Shown: positions 27,065-35,950, counted from the stretch's first letter. The stretch: DNA of 64,000 nt from Paenibacillus doosanensis (GCF_025060755.1 NZ_JANYUY010000002.1:124001-188000), one strand, 5' to 3'. The notes: a model not told the origin generated them from the letters alone. Made by a program: numbers and translations.

Positions 27065-27937
27065 TTAAGTGTCCGGCTGCTCCTTTTGCAGTTTGGACGG
27101 GTTGTTGATCTTGTACGGCACCGGGTGTTTGGTCAGCTTCTTGGCTATCACCTTCGCTTCGAAGGTGAGCTTGTCCCCTACCTCCAGCTCCAGCTTCTTC
27201 AGCGTGGCGCTGTAGCTCGACCAGGCGTCCCCGATAACGGTCTCGGGCTCCACGATAGACACCTCTTCATAGATGACGACTTCATCGTCATTGTCGGAGA
27301 AATGATTCGGCACCGTCGTAAATTCCTTCACGGTCGCGATCATCTTCACCTTGTCTTCGGGCAGCTCCGGCTTGGGCGATTTCTTGGCCTTGCCCTTCGC
27401 AGACTCCTTCGGAGCAGGAGCCTGCGCCGGTTCCGTCGCGGCATGCTCCTCCGCCAGAGTTATCGGCCGTTCGGCCGCCGAATCTGCGGAAGGCTCCGCA
27501 TCCGCCTTGGATGCCGCCTCCGAAGCCCGCTCCTCTTCCGCAACAGAATCGGCCTCCTGTGCGAGCGTGGTCTCGGCCGCTTCTTTGTCCGCTTGAGCAG
27601 CCTCAGTCTCAGCTTCAGCCGCCGCTCCGCCCTGTTCCGCCGCTTCCTCCGAAGAAGCCGGAATCTTCTGGGCATAGCTGGACGCTTGCATTTCCTTCAG
27701 GTAGGAGGGATGAATGCAATGCTTCTCCCCGCTGTCAAACTCGATGACCGCCGTCAGATGATCGACAAAGCCGACGATGCTGCAGGGCAGATTCATTCCG
27801 TTTCCTTTGTAATAAAACGTCTTCGCCTTGGATGCTTTCCCCGATAACAAGCCCCACTCCTTGCACTTATCCACCTGGGCCGCCTCGTCCTCGAAGGTGG
27901 TATAGATACCGGGCTCAATGATGAACGCATATGCCAT
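27065..27937 (-). CDS. Uncharacterised protein with Ala/Glu-rich linker
   Basis: I do not recognise this 290-residue protein. Residues 1-90 look folded (MAYAFIIEPGIYTTFEDEAA, then YYKGNGMNLPCSIVGFVDHL and CIHPSYLKEM). Residues 95-200 are a low-complexity, highly acidic Ala/Glu segment such as EAETEAAQADKEAAETTLAQ, ending in a Lys/Pro stretch (KGKAKKSPKPELPED). Residues 205-290 look folded again (KMIATVKEFTTVPNHFSDND, KLELEVGDKLTFEAKVIAKK). No signal peptide or membrane segment is present, so two small globular domains joined by a flexible linker are likely. The N-terminal part is reminiscent of short conserved Bacillales hypothetical proteins. It is monocistronic and convergent with the AraC gene. 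Confidence 0.75.
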   Translation of the reverse strand: MAYAFIIEPGIYTTFEDEAAQVDKCKEWGLLSGKASKAKTFYYKGNGMNLPCSIVGFVDHLTAVIEFDSGEKHCIHPSYLKEMQASSYAQKIPASSEEAAEQGGAAAEAETEAAQADKEAAETTLAQEADSVAEEERASEAASKADAEPSADSAAERPITLAEEHAATEPAQAPAPKESAKGKAKKSPKPELPEDKVKMIATVKEFTTVPNHFSDNDDEVVIYEEVSIVEPETVIGDAWSSYSATLKKLELEVGDKLTFEAKVIAKKLTKHPVPYKINNPSKLQKEQPDT

Positions 27938-28276
27938 GAGCTTCTCCGCCTTTCTGTTTATACCCCATCATTGTACCATTACCGGGCAGTTATTTTCACC
28001 GTTTCCCGATCAGTTCAAAATGCGGACTGCGCAAGCGCGCGCAGCTTAATTTTTGCTGAAAATTGTAACTTCTTGGCCATTTTTACGTTATACAATTGAA
28101 CTGTGATTTCGCTATGCCGCTAGGCAAACCGCCGCTTCCGCACGGCTTTCGTCTATCGGATCTTCGCAGGGACAAGCTTTCTGGAAACATTTTATCAAAG
28201 GATTTCCGCCGGGACCGCCGAAATCCATGTAAGCATCTGTTTGTACTCATCCAAACTTGCAGAAGGAGGAAATTTT
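27938..28276. other. Divergent intergenic region with possible long leader
   Basis: This 339-bp region separates the uncharacterised protein and the CAP-domain gene. A plausible -10 (TATACA near 28091) would give the CAP gene a leader of about 180 nt containing imperfect inverted repeats (GGATTTCCGCC..GGCGGTCCC type). I could not match it to a known riboswitch. Confidence 0.3.
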
Positions 28277-29932
28277 ATGCATGTTATAACCAAACCCGTC
28301 TCCAAATATGCGGCGCTGCTTGCCATGGCGCTTCTCATATGGTGCGCCGGCCTGGCGCTGCCCGCGCAGCACGCGCTTGCGTTCAAATACGGCTATCAGG
28401 GAACGCCGAGCGATACGATCGGGGTCACGCGTCCGACGCTGACCTTTTATTTCAAAACCGATTCGAACGACCTTCCCGTTGCGTACGCGATGTTTTTGAA
28501 CGGCCAGAGCGTGCCCGTTACGTACGATAAAGAGCAGGGCGCCTTCCACTATACGCCCGAACAGGATTTGACGCCCGGCGATTATACGGCTCGCATGTCC
28601 ATCACGTTCAAAGGGTATCAGCCGATCGAGGAATCATGGACGTTCACCGTCGCGCAGGATGCGCTCAAGGAGCTTCCCGCGGCCGGTCCGGATCAGCTCG
28701 ACGCTTTCGCCGCGCTGAACGATTACCGGGTGCTGTACGGCTTGCCCCAGGTCAAGCTGAACACGCGTCTGAACGCGAGCGCTACGGCGCACGCCACTTA
28801 CCTGAACGCTAACGAAGTGAAGCAGACGAGCGACAGCAAGGAGAGCCTGCACACGGAAGAGAAGGGCAAACCGAAGTTTATCGGAGCGCTTCCGCTCGAC
28901 AGGGCCGCCTACTTCGGCTATACGTCAAAGGTCGGAGAAGACGCCGCCTACTCCAGCGGCACGACGAAGGAAGCGATCGATCTGCTGTTCGACGCCCCTT
29001 ATCACCGCAATCCGTTCCTGGACCCGAACGTAAGCGAGATCGGCATCGGTAAAGTCGGCGATTATACGATTATCGAGTTCGGCTACGCCTCGACGACGAC
29101 AACGCAGCTGGTCGTATCGCCGGCCCCCGGAGACCGCTATGTGCCGACGACGTTCGAGGGCAACGAAGATCCCGATCCGCTGCGGATTCATACCGATGCG
29201 GCCTATCCGGTAGGCAACCCGATTATGGCGCAATATTACGGCGCCGGAGAAGATCAAGCCAAGCTCGTCAGCGCCGAGCTGACCGACGGCAGCAAGCAGA
29301 AGGTCGATGTGCTGGTGAACACGCCGGATAACGACGACAAGCTGGACAATGCGTTCATCATTATGCCGCGCAAGCCGCTGGAAGCCAACACGACCTATCG
29401 CGTGAAGCTGAACCTTCAAATCACGAAGAGCGATGGAGCCTCGTCTAACGAAACCAAGGAATGGGATTTCACGACCGAGCCGACGCCCGGCATCGGCAAA
29501 ACGAAGCTGCACCAGGACGCGGCCAAATATAAGCGTTCTTCCGTTACGGTAGCTCCGTTCCAGCGGGTAGCCACCTTCGGCCTCGACGATACAAGCTATC
29601 AAGTCGACGGCATCGGCTTCCCGATGAAAAGGCAGCCTGCCATCGACGAAGGCTTCTCGTATTTGTACATCCGCGACCTTGCATCGGCGCTAGGCGCCAG
29701 CGTCGATTGGGATAATACCCGCAGAGCCGCCATCTACACGAAGGGCAGCCAGAAGGTCACGTTATTTACCGACCAAAGCGCCTATGAAGTCAACGGCGTG
29801 CGGAAAGAGACTGACACCCCTGCGCGGCTGATCGGAGAAAACACGATGGTACCCGTTCGGCTGCTGGCCGAGGTGCTCGGCGCCAAAGTCGATTATGACG
29901 ACGCCACGCGTACCGTGAAGCTCACCTATTGA
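28277..29932 (+). CDS. Secreted CAP-domain protein with stalk domain
   Basis: A 551-residue exported protein. The signal peptide is KYAALLAMALLIWCAGLALP..ALA (cleavage near residue 34). An Ig-like region (35-125) comes first, then a CAP/SCP domain (about 135-265; LDAFAALNDYRVLYGLPQVK, NASATAHATYLN, GTTKEAIDLLFDAPYHRNPF). A further Ig-like domain precedes a C-terminal copper-amine-oxidase-like N-terminal 'stalk' domain (about 450-551; LYIRDLASALGASVDWDNTR, PVRLLAEVLGAKVDYDDATR). CAP proteins of Firmicutes such as YkwD are linked to cell wall or surface biology, but their activity is unsettled. The ATG at 28277 follows AGAAGGAGGAAATTTT. It is monocistronic with a strong terminator. Confidence 0.9.
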   Translation: MHVITKPVSKYAALLAMALLIWCAGLALPAQHALAFKYGYQGTPSDTIGVTRPTLTFYFKTDSNDLPVAYAMFLNGQSVPVTYDKEQGAFHYTPEQDLTPGDYTARMSITFKGYQPIEESWTFTVAQDALKELPAAGPDQLDAFAALNDYRVLYGLPQVKLNTRLNASATAHATYLNANEVKQTSDSKESLHTEEKGKPKFIGALPLDRAAYFGYTSKVGEDAAYSSGTTKEAIDLLFDAPYHRNPFLDPNVSEIGIGKVGDYTIIEFGYASTTTTQLVVSPAPGDRYVPTTFEGNEDPDPLRIHTDAAYPVGNPIMAQYYGAGEDQAKLVSAELTDGSKQKVDVLVNTPDNDDKLDNAFIIMPRKPLEANTTYRVKLNLQITKSDGASSNETKEWDFTTEPTPGIGKTKLHQDAAKYKRSSVTVAPFQRVATFGLDDTSYQVDGIGFPMKRQPAIDEGFSYLYIRDLASALGASVDWDNTRRAAIYTKGSQKVTLFTDQSAYEVNGVRKETDTPARLIGENTMVPVRLLAEVLGAKVDYDDATRTVKLTY

Positions 29933-29959
29933 AGCTGAATATTGCCGGAAAGCGAGCCC

Positions 29960-30005
29960 GAGCCCGGCGGACTGTATGAATAAGTCCGCCGGGCTCGTTT
30001 TTTTC
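29960..30005 (+). terminator. Terminator of CAP-domain gene
   Basis: A GC-rich stem GAGCCCGGCGGACT / AGTCCGCCGGGCTC is followed by GTTTTTTT, 28 bp after the stop codon. Confidence 0.93.
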
Positions 30006-30059
30006 CCTCGCCGAATGCCTAATCTCGTTTTCAACCCGGGCGAGGCGCCCGCAGCGCGG

Positions 30060-31061
30060 CTACTGTGCCTTCCGCCCGCACAGCTCCGCAAGCTCGTACT
30101 GCTTCGCTTCCCCGGCTTCATGCCCGCAGCCCCCGGTAATAACGGTCGTTTGCGAGATTCGCACCTGCGCTTCGTACATTCCCTGCTCCGCGCCGTCCGA
30201 AGATCGGTACTCGATCATGACCCTGGCGGAACGGTCATCCGTTTTGTCCACGGCTACGCGCTTCTCGTAGCCGATCCAGCTCCAGCCTTCGCGCACGAAC
30301 GCGGCGCGCTCGGCAACCTGCTCGAAGGCGCCGATGCCGCCCGCCCCCCGGTAATGACGGGCGAGCCGCTCGACATCTCCGTTGCGGCGGATCAGCGTAT
30401 CCAGCAGCTCCGGACGCAGCTGCGCCCAGTAGCGCCCTTCCGGGAAATCGATTAACGTCGGCGCGTGGCGATGCCCGCCGAAGTGACTGGTGCGCCATAC
30501 TCTGAGCGGCAGATCCTCGCGACCGGCGTACCGCTCTTCGATCTCCTTGTACAACGGATATCCGAACTTGCCGCAGCACACGTCATGGCTGCCGTGCGTA
30601 CAAACGAACAAATCGCGGGTCCCTTCCGCCGGTTCCGCTGCGCAGTCTTCGAAAGCGGATAGTTCTCCGCCTGCGAGAAGCGCCTCCGCCACAGCGGCCA
30701 CCTGCCGCTCGGGAGCCACATATTCCTTTCTCCCGAACAGCGCTAACGACGGCCCCTCCCTGCTGAATCGGATTATCCTTCTGCAGCCTGCGGGAGAGGC
30801 AATCCGGTCGGAGGCGAATGCCAGAAACCTGAACTTGCGCCCCCGCCCGGCCGCTTGCTGCAAAACCTCATTCAAGCCGGCCGGGAAATGAACCGATCGC
30901 TCCACCTCATGCTGCCAAGGAAGCGGCACTTCCGCCAATAAATAAACAAGATGGCCAGGCGCCGAACCGATCGGGTCCTCATGATGCATCGCCGATACTT
31001 GGGCGCAGTACTGCTTGGACAACGACCCGGCCGCGCAGCCTACCTCAACGGTCTCGAACAT
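30060..31061 (-). CDS. Sucrase/ferredoxin-like (Suc_Fer) protein, possible siderophore reductase
   Basis: A 333-residue protein of the sucraseferredoxin-like family (thioredoxin-like ferredoxin fold). The C-terminal half has LFVCTHGSHDVCCGKFGYPL (cysteines for a 2Fe-2S cluster) and RTSHFGGHRHAPTLIDFPEG (the conserved HxGGHRxAP motif). An N-terminal CAAGS..YC region adds cysteines. The ATG at 31061 is preceded by GAAGGAGGATCGCCGC. It starts 22 bp after the stop of the siderophore-binding lipoprotein gene and shares its Fur-controlled transcript. Related proteins have been suggested to act in iron-siderophore reduction, so cytoplasmic release of iron from an imported siderophore is a reasonable inference from the context; it has not been shown here. 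Confidence 0.85.
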   Translation of the reverse strand: MFETVEVGCAAGSLSKQYCAQVSAMHHEDPIGSAPGHLVYLLAEVPLPWQHEVERSVHFPAGLNEVLQQAAGRGRKFRFLAFASDRIASPAGCRRIIRFSREGPSLALFGRKEYVAPERQVAAVAEALLAGGELSAFEDCAAEPAEGTRDLFVCTHGSHDVCCGKFGYPLYKEIEERYAGREDLPLRVWRTSHFGGHRHAPTLIDFPEGRYWAQLRPELLDTLIRRNGDVERLARHYRGAGGIGAFEQVAERAAFVREGWSWIGYEKRVAVDKTDDRSARVMIEYRSSDGAEQGMYEAQVRISQTTVITGGCGHEAGEAKQYELAELCGRKAQ

Positions 31062-31083
31062 GCGGCGATCCTCCTTCATGCCG

Positions 31084-32064
31084 TTATTGAACAAGCTTCT
31101 TCACGACATCGTCCAGCATCTTCTCGTTGGCGATCGGACCGAAGCCCTGGAACCACAGATCGTAATCGACTTTATAGACATGTCCGTTCTTGACCGCGTT
31201 CAGCTGCTTCCACAAGCTCAGCTGCTCAATCTCCGTCACCTTATCCTGATTTTCCACCAATAAGAAAATATGATCCGGATTAATTTCCGGCAGCTTTTCA
31301 ATCGACAGCGCTTCATACGATTTGGACGAATCCGGTATGGACGGCGGCGGCGTCAGCGCCAAATCGCTGTATAACACCTCGAACAGCGCCGGGCTGTAAT
31401 AGCGAAGATCCTTATCCGTTACCCGTAAAAACATGACGGTCTGGTTGCCGATCTTTTGCTTCACCTGCTCCTTCGCCTGCTTGGCATGCTCATCATACCC
31501 AGCGATCGCCCGTTTGGCTTGCGCTTCCTTGTTCAGCATTTGAGCGAAAGCGAGGAACGTTTCCCTCATCTTCCGATTTCCTTTGTCGTCCTTAAGCGGC
31601 TCGATGGCGATCGTAGGCGCAATTTGCGACAGCTGGCCGTACACCTTCTCGTGATTTTGATTCGCTACAATCAGGTCCGGCTCGGCGGCCAGTACCGATT
31701 CGAGATTCACCTGCGGTATTTGCCAGCCGATGTTTTTAGTTGCCGTCAGCTTATCCTCAAGATACCAGGAAAATTTGTTGCTGTTCGGCCCCGAGCTCGG
31801 AGCAGCCACAGGCGTCAAGCCCATTGACAGCATAAAATCCGTCAGCCAAGGATGCAGCGATACGATTTTGGACGGCTCGCCCTTAATTACGGTTTCGCCC
31901 AGCAAATGCTTGACCGTCCGCTCTTGTGCGGTCGGCTCCTGCTTGGGCGCCGCGCCCGTGTCGCCGGATGCGTTTGGCTTGCCCGCGCAGCCAGCCGCAA
32001 TCCCTATCATAAACGTCATCAGCAATAAAGGAACGATCCATTTCATTCGGTGTTGTCGATACAT
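31084..32064 (-). CDS. Iron-siderophore ABC transporter substrate-binding lipoprotein
   Basis: A 326-residue class III binding protein (FecB/FeuA type). The lipobox lies in LLLMTFMIGIAAGCAG (Cys near residue 26). Family patterns follow: KIVSLHPWLTDFMLSMGLTP, LEDKLTATKNIGWQIPQVNL, EPDLIVANQNHEKVYGQLSQ and a C-terminal HVYKVDYDLWFQGFGPIANE. GGGGGA lies seven bases before the ATG. The promoter TTGAAT-17-TATAAT with a Fur box just downstream shows iron repression. No permease or ATPase genes accompany it, so the membrane part must be encoded elsewhere. It follows the Btr-like regulator gene, as feuA follows btr in Bacillus subtilis. Confidence 0.92.
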   Translation of the reverse strand: MYRQHRMKWIVPLLLMTFMIGIAAGCAGKPNASGDTGAAPKQEPTAQERTVKHLLGETVIKGEPSKIVSLHPWLTDFMLSMGLTPVAAPSSGPNSNKFSWYLEDKLTATKNIGWQIPQVNLESVLAAEPDLIVANQNHEKVYGQLSQIAPTIAIEPLKDDKGNRKMRETFLAFAQMLNKEAQAKRAIAGYDEHAKQAKEQVKQKIGNQTVMFLRVTDKDLRYYSPALFEVLYSDLALTPPPSIPDSSKSYEALSIEKLPEINPDHIFLLVENQDKVTEIEQLSLWKQLNAVKNGHVYKVDYDLWFQGFGPIANEKMLDDVVKKLVQ

Positions 32065-32090
32065 TCGCTATTCCCCCACTATGTCTAATT

Positions 32091-32109
32091 GATAGTAATT
32101 CTCATTATC
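32091..32109 (-). promoter_or_regulatory. Fur box before siderophore-binding lipoprotein gene
   Basis: On the minus strand GATAATGAGAATTACTATC matches GATAATGATAATCATTATC at 16 of 19 positions. It lies just downstream of a TTGAAT-N17-TATAAT promoter (32146 to 32118), the classic place for Fur repression. Confidence 0.85.
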
Positions 32110-32117
32110 ATCAATAG

Positions 32118-32146
32118 ATTATAGGAGAGGGCCAGGAAACATTCAA
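32118..32146 (-). promoter_or_regulatory. SigA-type promoter of siderophore-binding lipoprotein gene
   Basis: TTGAAT (32146-32141) and TATAAT (32123-32118) are separated by exactly 17 bp, 54 bp upstream of the start codon and directly beside the Fur box. Confidence 0.75.
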
Positions 32147-32189
32147 TGCACATAATCTTGCAATTGTATGGATAAAATCTTGGCCGCCC

Positions 32190-32227
32190 GAGCTTGCCTG
32201 CCATCCCCGAAGGATGGCAGGCAGCTC
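32190..32227 (-). terminator. Hairpin after Btr-like gene
   Basis: A long perfect stem GCCTGCCATCC / GGATGGCAGGC, extended by GAGC/GCTC, lies 14 bp after the Btr-like stop. It lacks a U-tract, so it may attenuate or protect the mRNA end rather than terminate efficiently. Confidence 0.55.
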
Positions 32228-32240
32228 GCGTGACCGCCGA

Positions 32241-33911
32241 TTAGCGCGAGGCCCCTTTCAACAAATGGCTCAGCGCGATATCGATGGACAAGCTGTGCTG
32301 AATCGGCGCGTGCCCGTTGAGCCAGCTCTGCACCTCGTAGACATTGCCTTTGCGAACCGCCGAGAGCCGGTGCCAAGCATCGCTCTCCAACAGCTCGCGC
32401 ACCTGCGCCCGATTCAAGTTGGAATTGGTCGTCGCCAAAAAAATATGATCGGGATCGAACCGGATAAGCTGTTCCGGGGTTACGCAAGTGTAATGATCCT
32501 GCAGCGTAATCCCTCTGGGGGGAAGCAATCCGAGCTCCCGGTACAAAATTTCTCCCAGCTGCCTTCGGCCTCCGTACACTCTAAGCTCGTTTGCGGAAGC
32601 GATCAATACCATAACGGTCTCCTCCCGCCTTAACTCCCTGGACAACCTTCTTCGCGCCCCGGCCGCCTTTTGTTCAAAATGCCGTATCCAACGGGTATAC
32701 TGGGCTTTTCGGTCCAGCAGCGCGGACAGCTCGAACAATAAGCTCCGCCAGTCGTCCTTCAGCGGCACGTTAACGGTCGGAGCTATGTTACTCAGCGGGG
32801 AGAGGCGCGCTCTGCCGCCTCCGTCCGAACCGAGGATCATTCTCGGATTAGCTCGAATAAGCGCTTCCCAATCCTGCGGCCTCTCTCCAATAATCCGGAT
32901 GTCCTTCAGTTTGTCTGCAATATAAGGCAGCAGCCCGTCCAACTGGTCATTACCGGCATAAGGCAGCGTCGCGAACGGTTGAAGCTCCAGCGCCAACAAA
33001 TAATCGTTCACATGGGGAGAAAGCGTTACGATATGTTCTCTGTCGAGGTTTTTGCGGTAGACGGACGGAGAAACGCCTATCGTTTTTTTGAAAATGCGGC
33101 TGAAATACAGGGGATCGCGGTACCCGACCTGCCGGGCGACCTCTTCCATTCGCAGAGGCTGAAGCAGCCGCGCTTTCGCATGGTTCATCCGCAGCCGCGT
33201 CAAATAATCGATCGGCCTTACGCCGACATACTTTTTGAAGATGCCGGAGAAGTTGCTCCAGCTGATACCATAAGACTCGGCCAGCGCTTGCAGAGACAAG
33301 TCCTCCTGCATATAATGCTCATCCAGATAGGCGACAAGCCGGCGAATCGCCTCGCGCATCCCGCCGTGAGTCCGAGCCCCGCTTCGCGCTTCGCCGGCCA
33401 TGGCAAAGAAAAGCTGCTGTAGAAGCATATTCCTCCTCCATTGCCCCATATCGTCCCGCTCTTCTGCGGCTGCCTCCAGCTGCCGGAGCAGCTTCATGAC
33501 TGGCGCGCCGTAGGCCTGCAGCCCGCGGGAACGGCTACCGAATAAAGAAGCATTCTCCGCGTCGGCCGCCGGCTCTTCGGCTGCGCCACGCTTCGTATTC
33601 CCGGCATTGGCGCGGGCCGGCGCCTCATAATAGGCGAACGCCAGCAATACGATTTCCGGCGGCTCCGCCGATACGGCCCTTGCTTCCACGACATCTCCCG
33701 GAACGAGCAGCGCATATTTCCCCGCTTCCATTGTCAGCCATGCCCCGTTCCAATTCAGCTCCAAGGACCCGCCCGCGACAAAAACCAAATAATGCCGGTT
33801 GATCGCCCTTCTTCTTAAGCCCCAGCGCGGCGGACATTGTTTTTTCAGCATAAAATCCAATAGAAACAAGACGTGCTTCATGCGATCTATATGATAAGAA
33901 AAGGCACTCAT
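32241..33911 (-). CDS. Btr-like AraC regulator fused to siderophore-binding domain
   Basis: A 556-residue protein with three parts. An N-terminal AraC sensor-like region spans about 1-160. An AraC HTH pair (about 185-290) contains LSLQALAESYGISWSNFSGI and MEEVARQVGYRDPLYFSRIF. A C-terminal FeuA-like binding domain without signal peptide (about 300-556) reads IVTLSPHVNDYLLALELQPF, DWEALIRANPRMILGSDGGG and LIRFDPDHIFLATTNSN. This is the architecture of Bacillus subtilis Btr (YbbB), which binds the siderophore in the cytoplasm and activates uptake genes. A Fur box lies 37 bp upstream. Likely targets are the downstream lipoprotein and Suc_Fer genes. The AAGGAGGAG site is 11-13 bases before the ATG, slightly long. 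Confidence 0.92.
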   Translation of the reverse strand: MSAFSYHIDRMKHVLFLLDFMLKKQCPPRWGLRRRAINRHYLVFVAGGSLELNWNGAWLTMEAGKYALLVPGDVVEARAVSAEPPEIVLLAFAYYEAPARANAGNTKRGAAEEPAADAENASLFGSRSRGLQAYGAPVMKLLRQLEAAAEERDDMGQWRRNMLLQQLFFAMAGEARSGARTHGGMREAIRRLVAYLDEHYMQEDLSLQALAESYGISWSNFSGIFKKYVGVRPIDYLTRLRMNHAKARLLQPLRMEEVARQVGYRDPLYFSRIFKKTIGVSPSVYRKNLDREHIVTLSPHVNDYLLALELQPFATLPYAGNDQLDGLLPYIADKLKDIRIIGERPQDWEALIRANPRMILGSDGGGRARLSPLSNIAPTVNVPLKDDWRSLLFELSALLDRKAQYTRWIRHFEQKAAGARRRLSRELRREETVMVLIASANELRVYGGRRQLGEILYRELGLLPPRGITLQDHYTCVTPEQLIRFDPDHIFLATTNSNLNRAQVRELLESDAWHRLSAVRKGNVYEVQSWLNGHAPIQHSLSIDIALSHLLKGASR

Positions 33912-33947
33912 GGCGATTGCGACTCCTCCTTGCTGCTGTTCGGAAAT

Positions 33948-33962
33948 TGAGAATCGTTCTCA
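33948..33962 (-). promoter_or_regulatory. Fur box before Btr-like gene
   Basis: TGAGAATCGTTCTCA is a perfect 7-1-7 palindrome and matches TGATAATNATTATCA in all but three positions. A possible -10, TACAAT (33983-33978, minus strand), is directly upstream. Confidence 0.8.
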
Positions 33963-34063
33963 TAGATATCCGGTTTCATTGTAGTCTAAAAGGTCTGATA
34001 AGAAAAGAGACGCCCACCATGAATCAATCAGGGAATATATAAGAAACTCAACAAGCAGCAAGC

Positions 34064-35365
34064 CTAGCCGCTAAGCAGCGGGAGCTTGACCGTAACCTCC
34101 GTTCCTTCATTCAACTCGCTTTGCACCTTGATGCTGCCGCCAAAATGGTCTACGAGCTTTTTGACCATGAACAGGCCGATACCTTGGCCGCTCTGCTCGT
34201 GATTCATTTTCTCATATTTGCGAAACAGCTTCTCAAGCTGCTCCGGACTCATTCCGATGCCTTCGTCCTTAATAATAAGTTCAAGGACACCCCGGGCATG
34301 ACAGGCCCGAAACCAGATCCGCCCGCCCTCCAGGCTATATTTAATCGCATTGCTGAGCAGGTTGGAGACGATCAGCTTCAAGCCCATAACGTTGCTCAGC
34401 ATCATTTCATTTTGCAGCTCCACCTGCGGATACAGCTTCATATTCTGCGTCCGCGATTTGGTCAGCATCACCGGCAGCACTTCCTCGATGTTAGGCCGGA
34501 CGGGGATGATTGTTTTCGTCCAAAGAGATTCGGTGGAAAGCATCTGCTCGGTATTGATGATATGGGTGATTTCATTATCGATCACATCGACGTAATCTAC
34601 GATCGCCTTCAGCTTGCCTACCGCCTCTGCGTCTCCCACCTGGGACTGCAGCATCGTCGCATATGCTCTAATGACGGTTAAAGGATTTCTCACTTCATGG
34701 GAGACCACATGGGCGAACTCCAGCTTATGCTTGTACAAGTCGACTTCCGATTGCAGCTGGCTGTGTACCGACAGCGAAGGGAAATGAACGGTCCGTTCTT
34801 CGTCATGATAAAATTGGGATTTGACCAGGCTGGTATCGGTCATCATATACTCATGGCTTTTCAACAATTCGTTCTGAACGCTCGAAGAAATTCTCCGAGC
34901 GTCATAGCAGCATACGCCCACTATGCCGAGCTCGCTCATCGATTCGTCGGACAGGCGCTCGTACTCGTCCAACAGCTTGAAAATATGCTGCTGGTTTTCC
35001 CAATATACATGCCCCCATGATCGCACCGTTATTTTCTTTTCCAGGAATGAGTTGAACAGTCCCTCCAAATTGTCCATTATGTTTTTTACATGAAAACCGT
35101 GATGGCAATAATAAAATTCACGGTTATCGACATAATATATTTTGTCATAATCGGAACGGACCAGCTTTCCTCCCAGCCGCTCCATAATTTGCTTATAAAT
35201 ATTGCGGTCGTCGATGAACACGATATGATGTCCCAGCCGCAGCCCGGTCAGAATAAAAGCCATCGCGTTCTGAATATAGCCTTCCGCAGAATCGTATAAA
35301 TAAAGAATATGTGCCCCGTTGGTAATATCAATTTGGTCCGTTAGCGATATCGTCGTATTCGTCAT
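34064..35365 (-). CDS. MEDS-domain sensor histidine kinase
   Basis: A 433-residue cytoplasmic kinase. Residues 1-165 form a MEDS (DcmR-like) sensory domain: HILYLYDSAEGYIQNAMAFI and LRLGHHIVFIDDRNIYKQIM. The HisKA box FAHVVSHEVRNPLTVIRAYA (phospho-His near 225) follows, then HATPase motifs NLLSNAIKYSLEGG (N box), IIKDEGIGMSPEQLEKLF (G1) and GQGIGLFMVKKLVDHFGGSI (G2). No membrane segment is present, so the signal is intracellular. The ATG at 35365 was preferred over the GTG at 35374 because GGAG lies eight bases upstream. No response-regulator gene is adjacent, making it an orphan kinase. Confidence 0.9.
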   Translation of the reverse strand: MTNTTISLTDQIDITNGAHILYLYDSAEGYIQNAMAFILTGLRLGHHIVFIDDRNIYKQIMERLGGKLVRSDYDKIYYVDNREFYYCHHGFHVKNIMDNLEGLFNSFLEKKITVRSWGHVYWENQQHIFKLLDEYERLSDESMSELGIVGVCCYDARRISSSVQNELLKSHEYMMTDTSLVKSQFYHDEERTVHFPSLSVHSQLQSEVDLYKHKLEFAHVVSHEVRNPLTVIRAYATMLQSQVGDAEAVGKLKAIVDYVDVIDNEITHIINTEQMLSTESLWTKTIIPVRPNIEEVLPVMLTKSRTQNMKLYPQVELQNEMMLSNVMGLKLIVSNLLSNAIKYSLEGGRIWFRACHARGVLELIIKDEGIGMSPEQLEKLFRKYEKMNHEQSGQGIGLFMVKKLVDHFGGSIKVQSELNEGTEVTVKLPLLSG

Positions 35366-35688
35366 GTTCTCCACTCCTCATGTCATGAAAGGACATCATC
35401 TTCAGAATGCTGCGAAACCCCTCTGCCATTGGATCACCAATTCTAATTGGAACCCGCATTCCTTCCGGATTTGAAACGGCCTCCCGCCCGGTGTTCGCCG
35501 GACTGACACGCCGCTTTCTCTACTGTATTACGTCATCCCTCCCGTTTAATCTTGTGCCATTATACTACCATTCCCCCTTAACGTGAAAGCCCTTACTCTA
35601 TCGGATTCTTTTGTGCTTTGCACCCATTTTGCCGCAGCGGCCCCTCAGTGTTCCCGATAAGCTTATCCGGAGTTAAATCCCCGGCACA

Positions 35689-35788
35689 TGTGGATATGTT
35701 GTATTGTGGATATGTTGATAGAAGTTCAAAAACTTATACACATCCTATTGTAACCGTCTGTGGACTATGTGCACAACTATGTGGATAA
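35689..35788. promoter_or_regulatory. Cluster of DnaA-box-like 9-mers
   Basis: TGTGGATAT occurs at 35689-35697 and 35705-35713 (each one mismatch to TGTGGATAA). TTATACACA at 35734-35742 fits the relaxed consensus TTWTNCACA. TGTGGATAA at 35780-35788 is a perfect box. Two weaker ones (TGTGGACTA, TGTGCACAA) lie between. The surrounding sequence is AT-rich. Confidence 0.5.
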
Positions 35789-35916
35789 TTAATTTTCCCC
35801 TTTTCCGTGAAAACTCGCTTGACGACGTCCTTGAAAAAATCCTGCATGGCGATGCGTCCTTCTCATGGTTCGGAAGTATGGGCAATGGATATCCGACCGC
35901 GCTTATCCGTCTACGG

Positions 35917-35950
35917 CAAAAAGCCCAAAGCCTCTGTTCGGGCTTTGAGC
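35917..35950 (-). terminator. Terminator of pspA
   Basis: On the minus strand AAAGCCC..GGGCTTT is followed directly by TTT, 41 bp after the pspA stop. Confidence 0.75.

Noticed and set aside
27938-28276. c-di-AMP (ydaO-type) riboswitch before the CAP-domain gene
   Set aside because: The gene type would fit, but the conserved sequence blocks of that class are not found.
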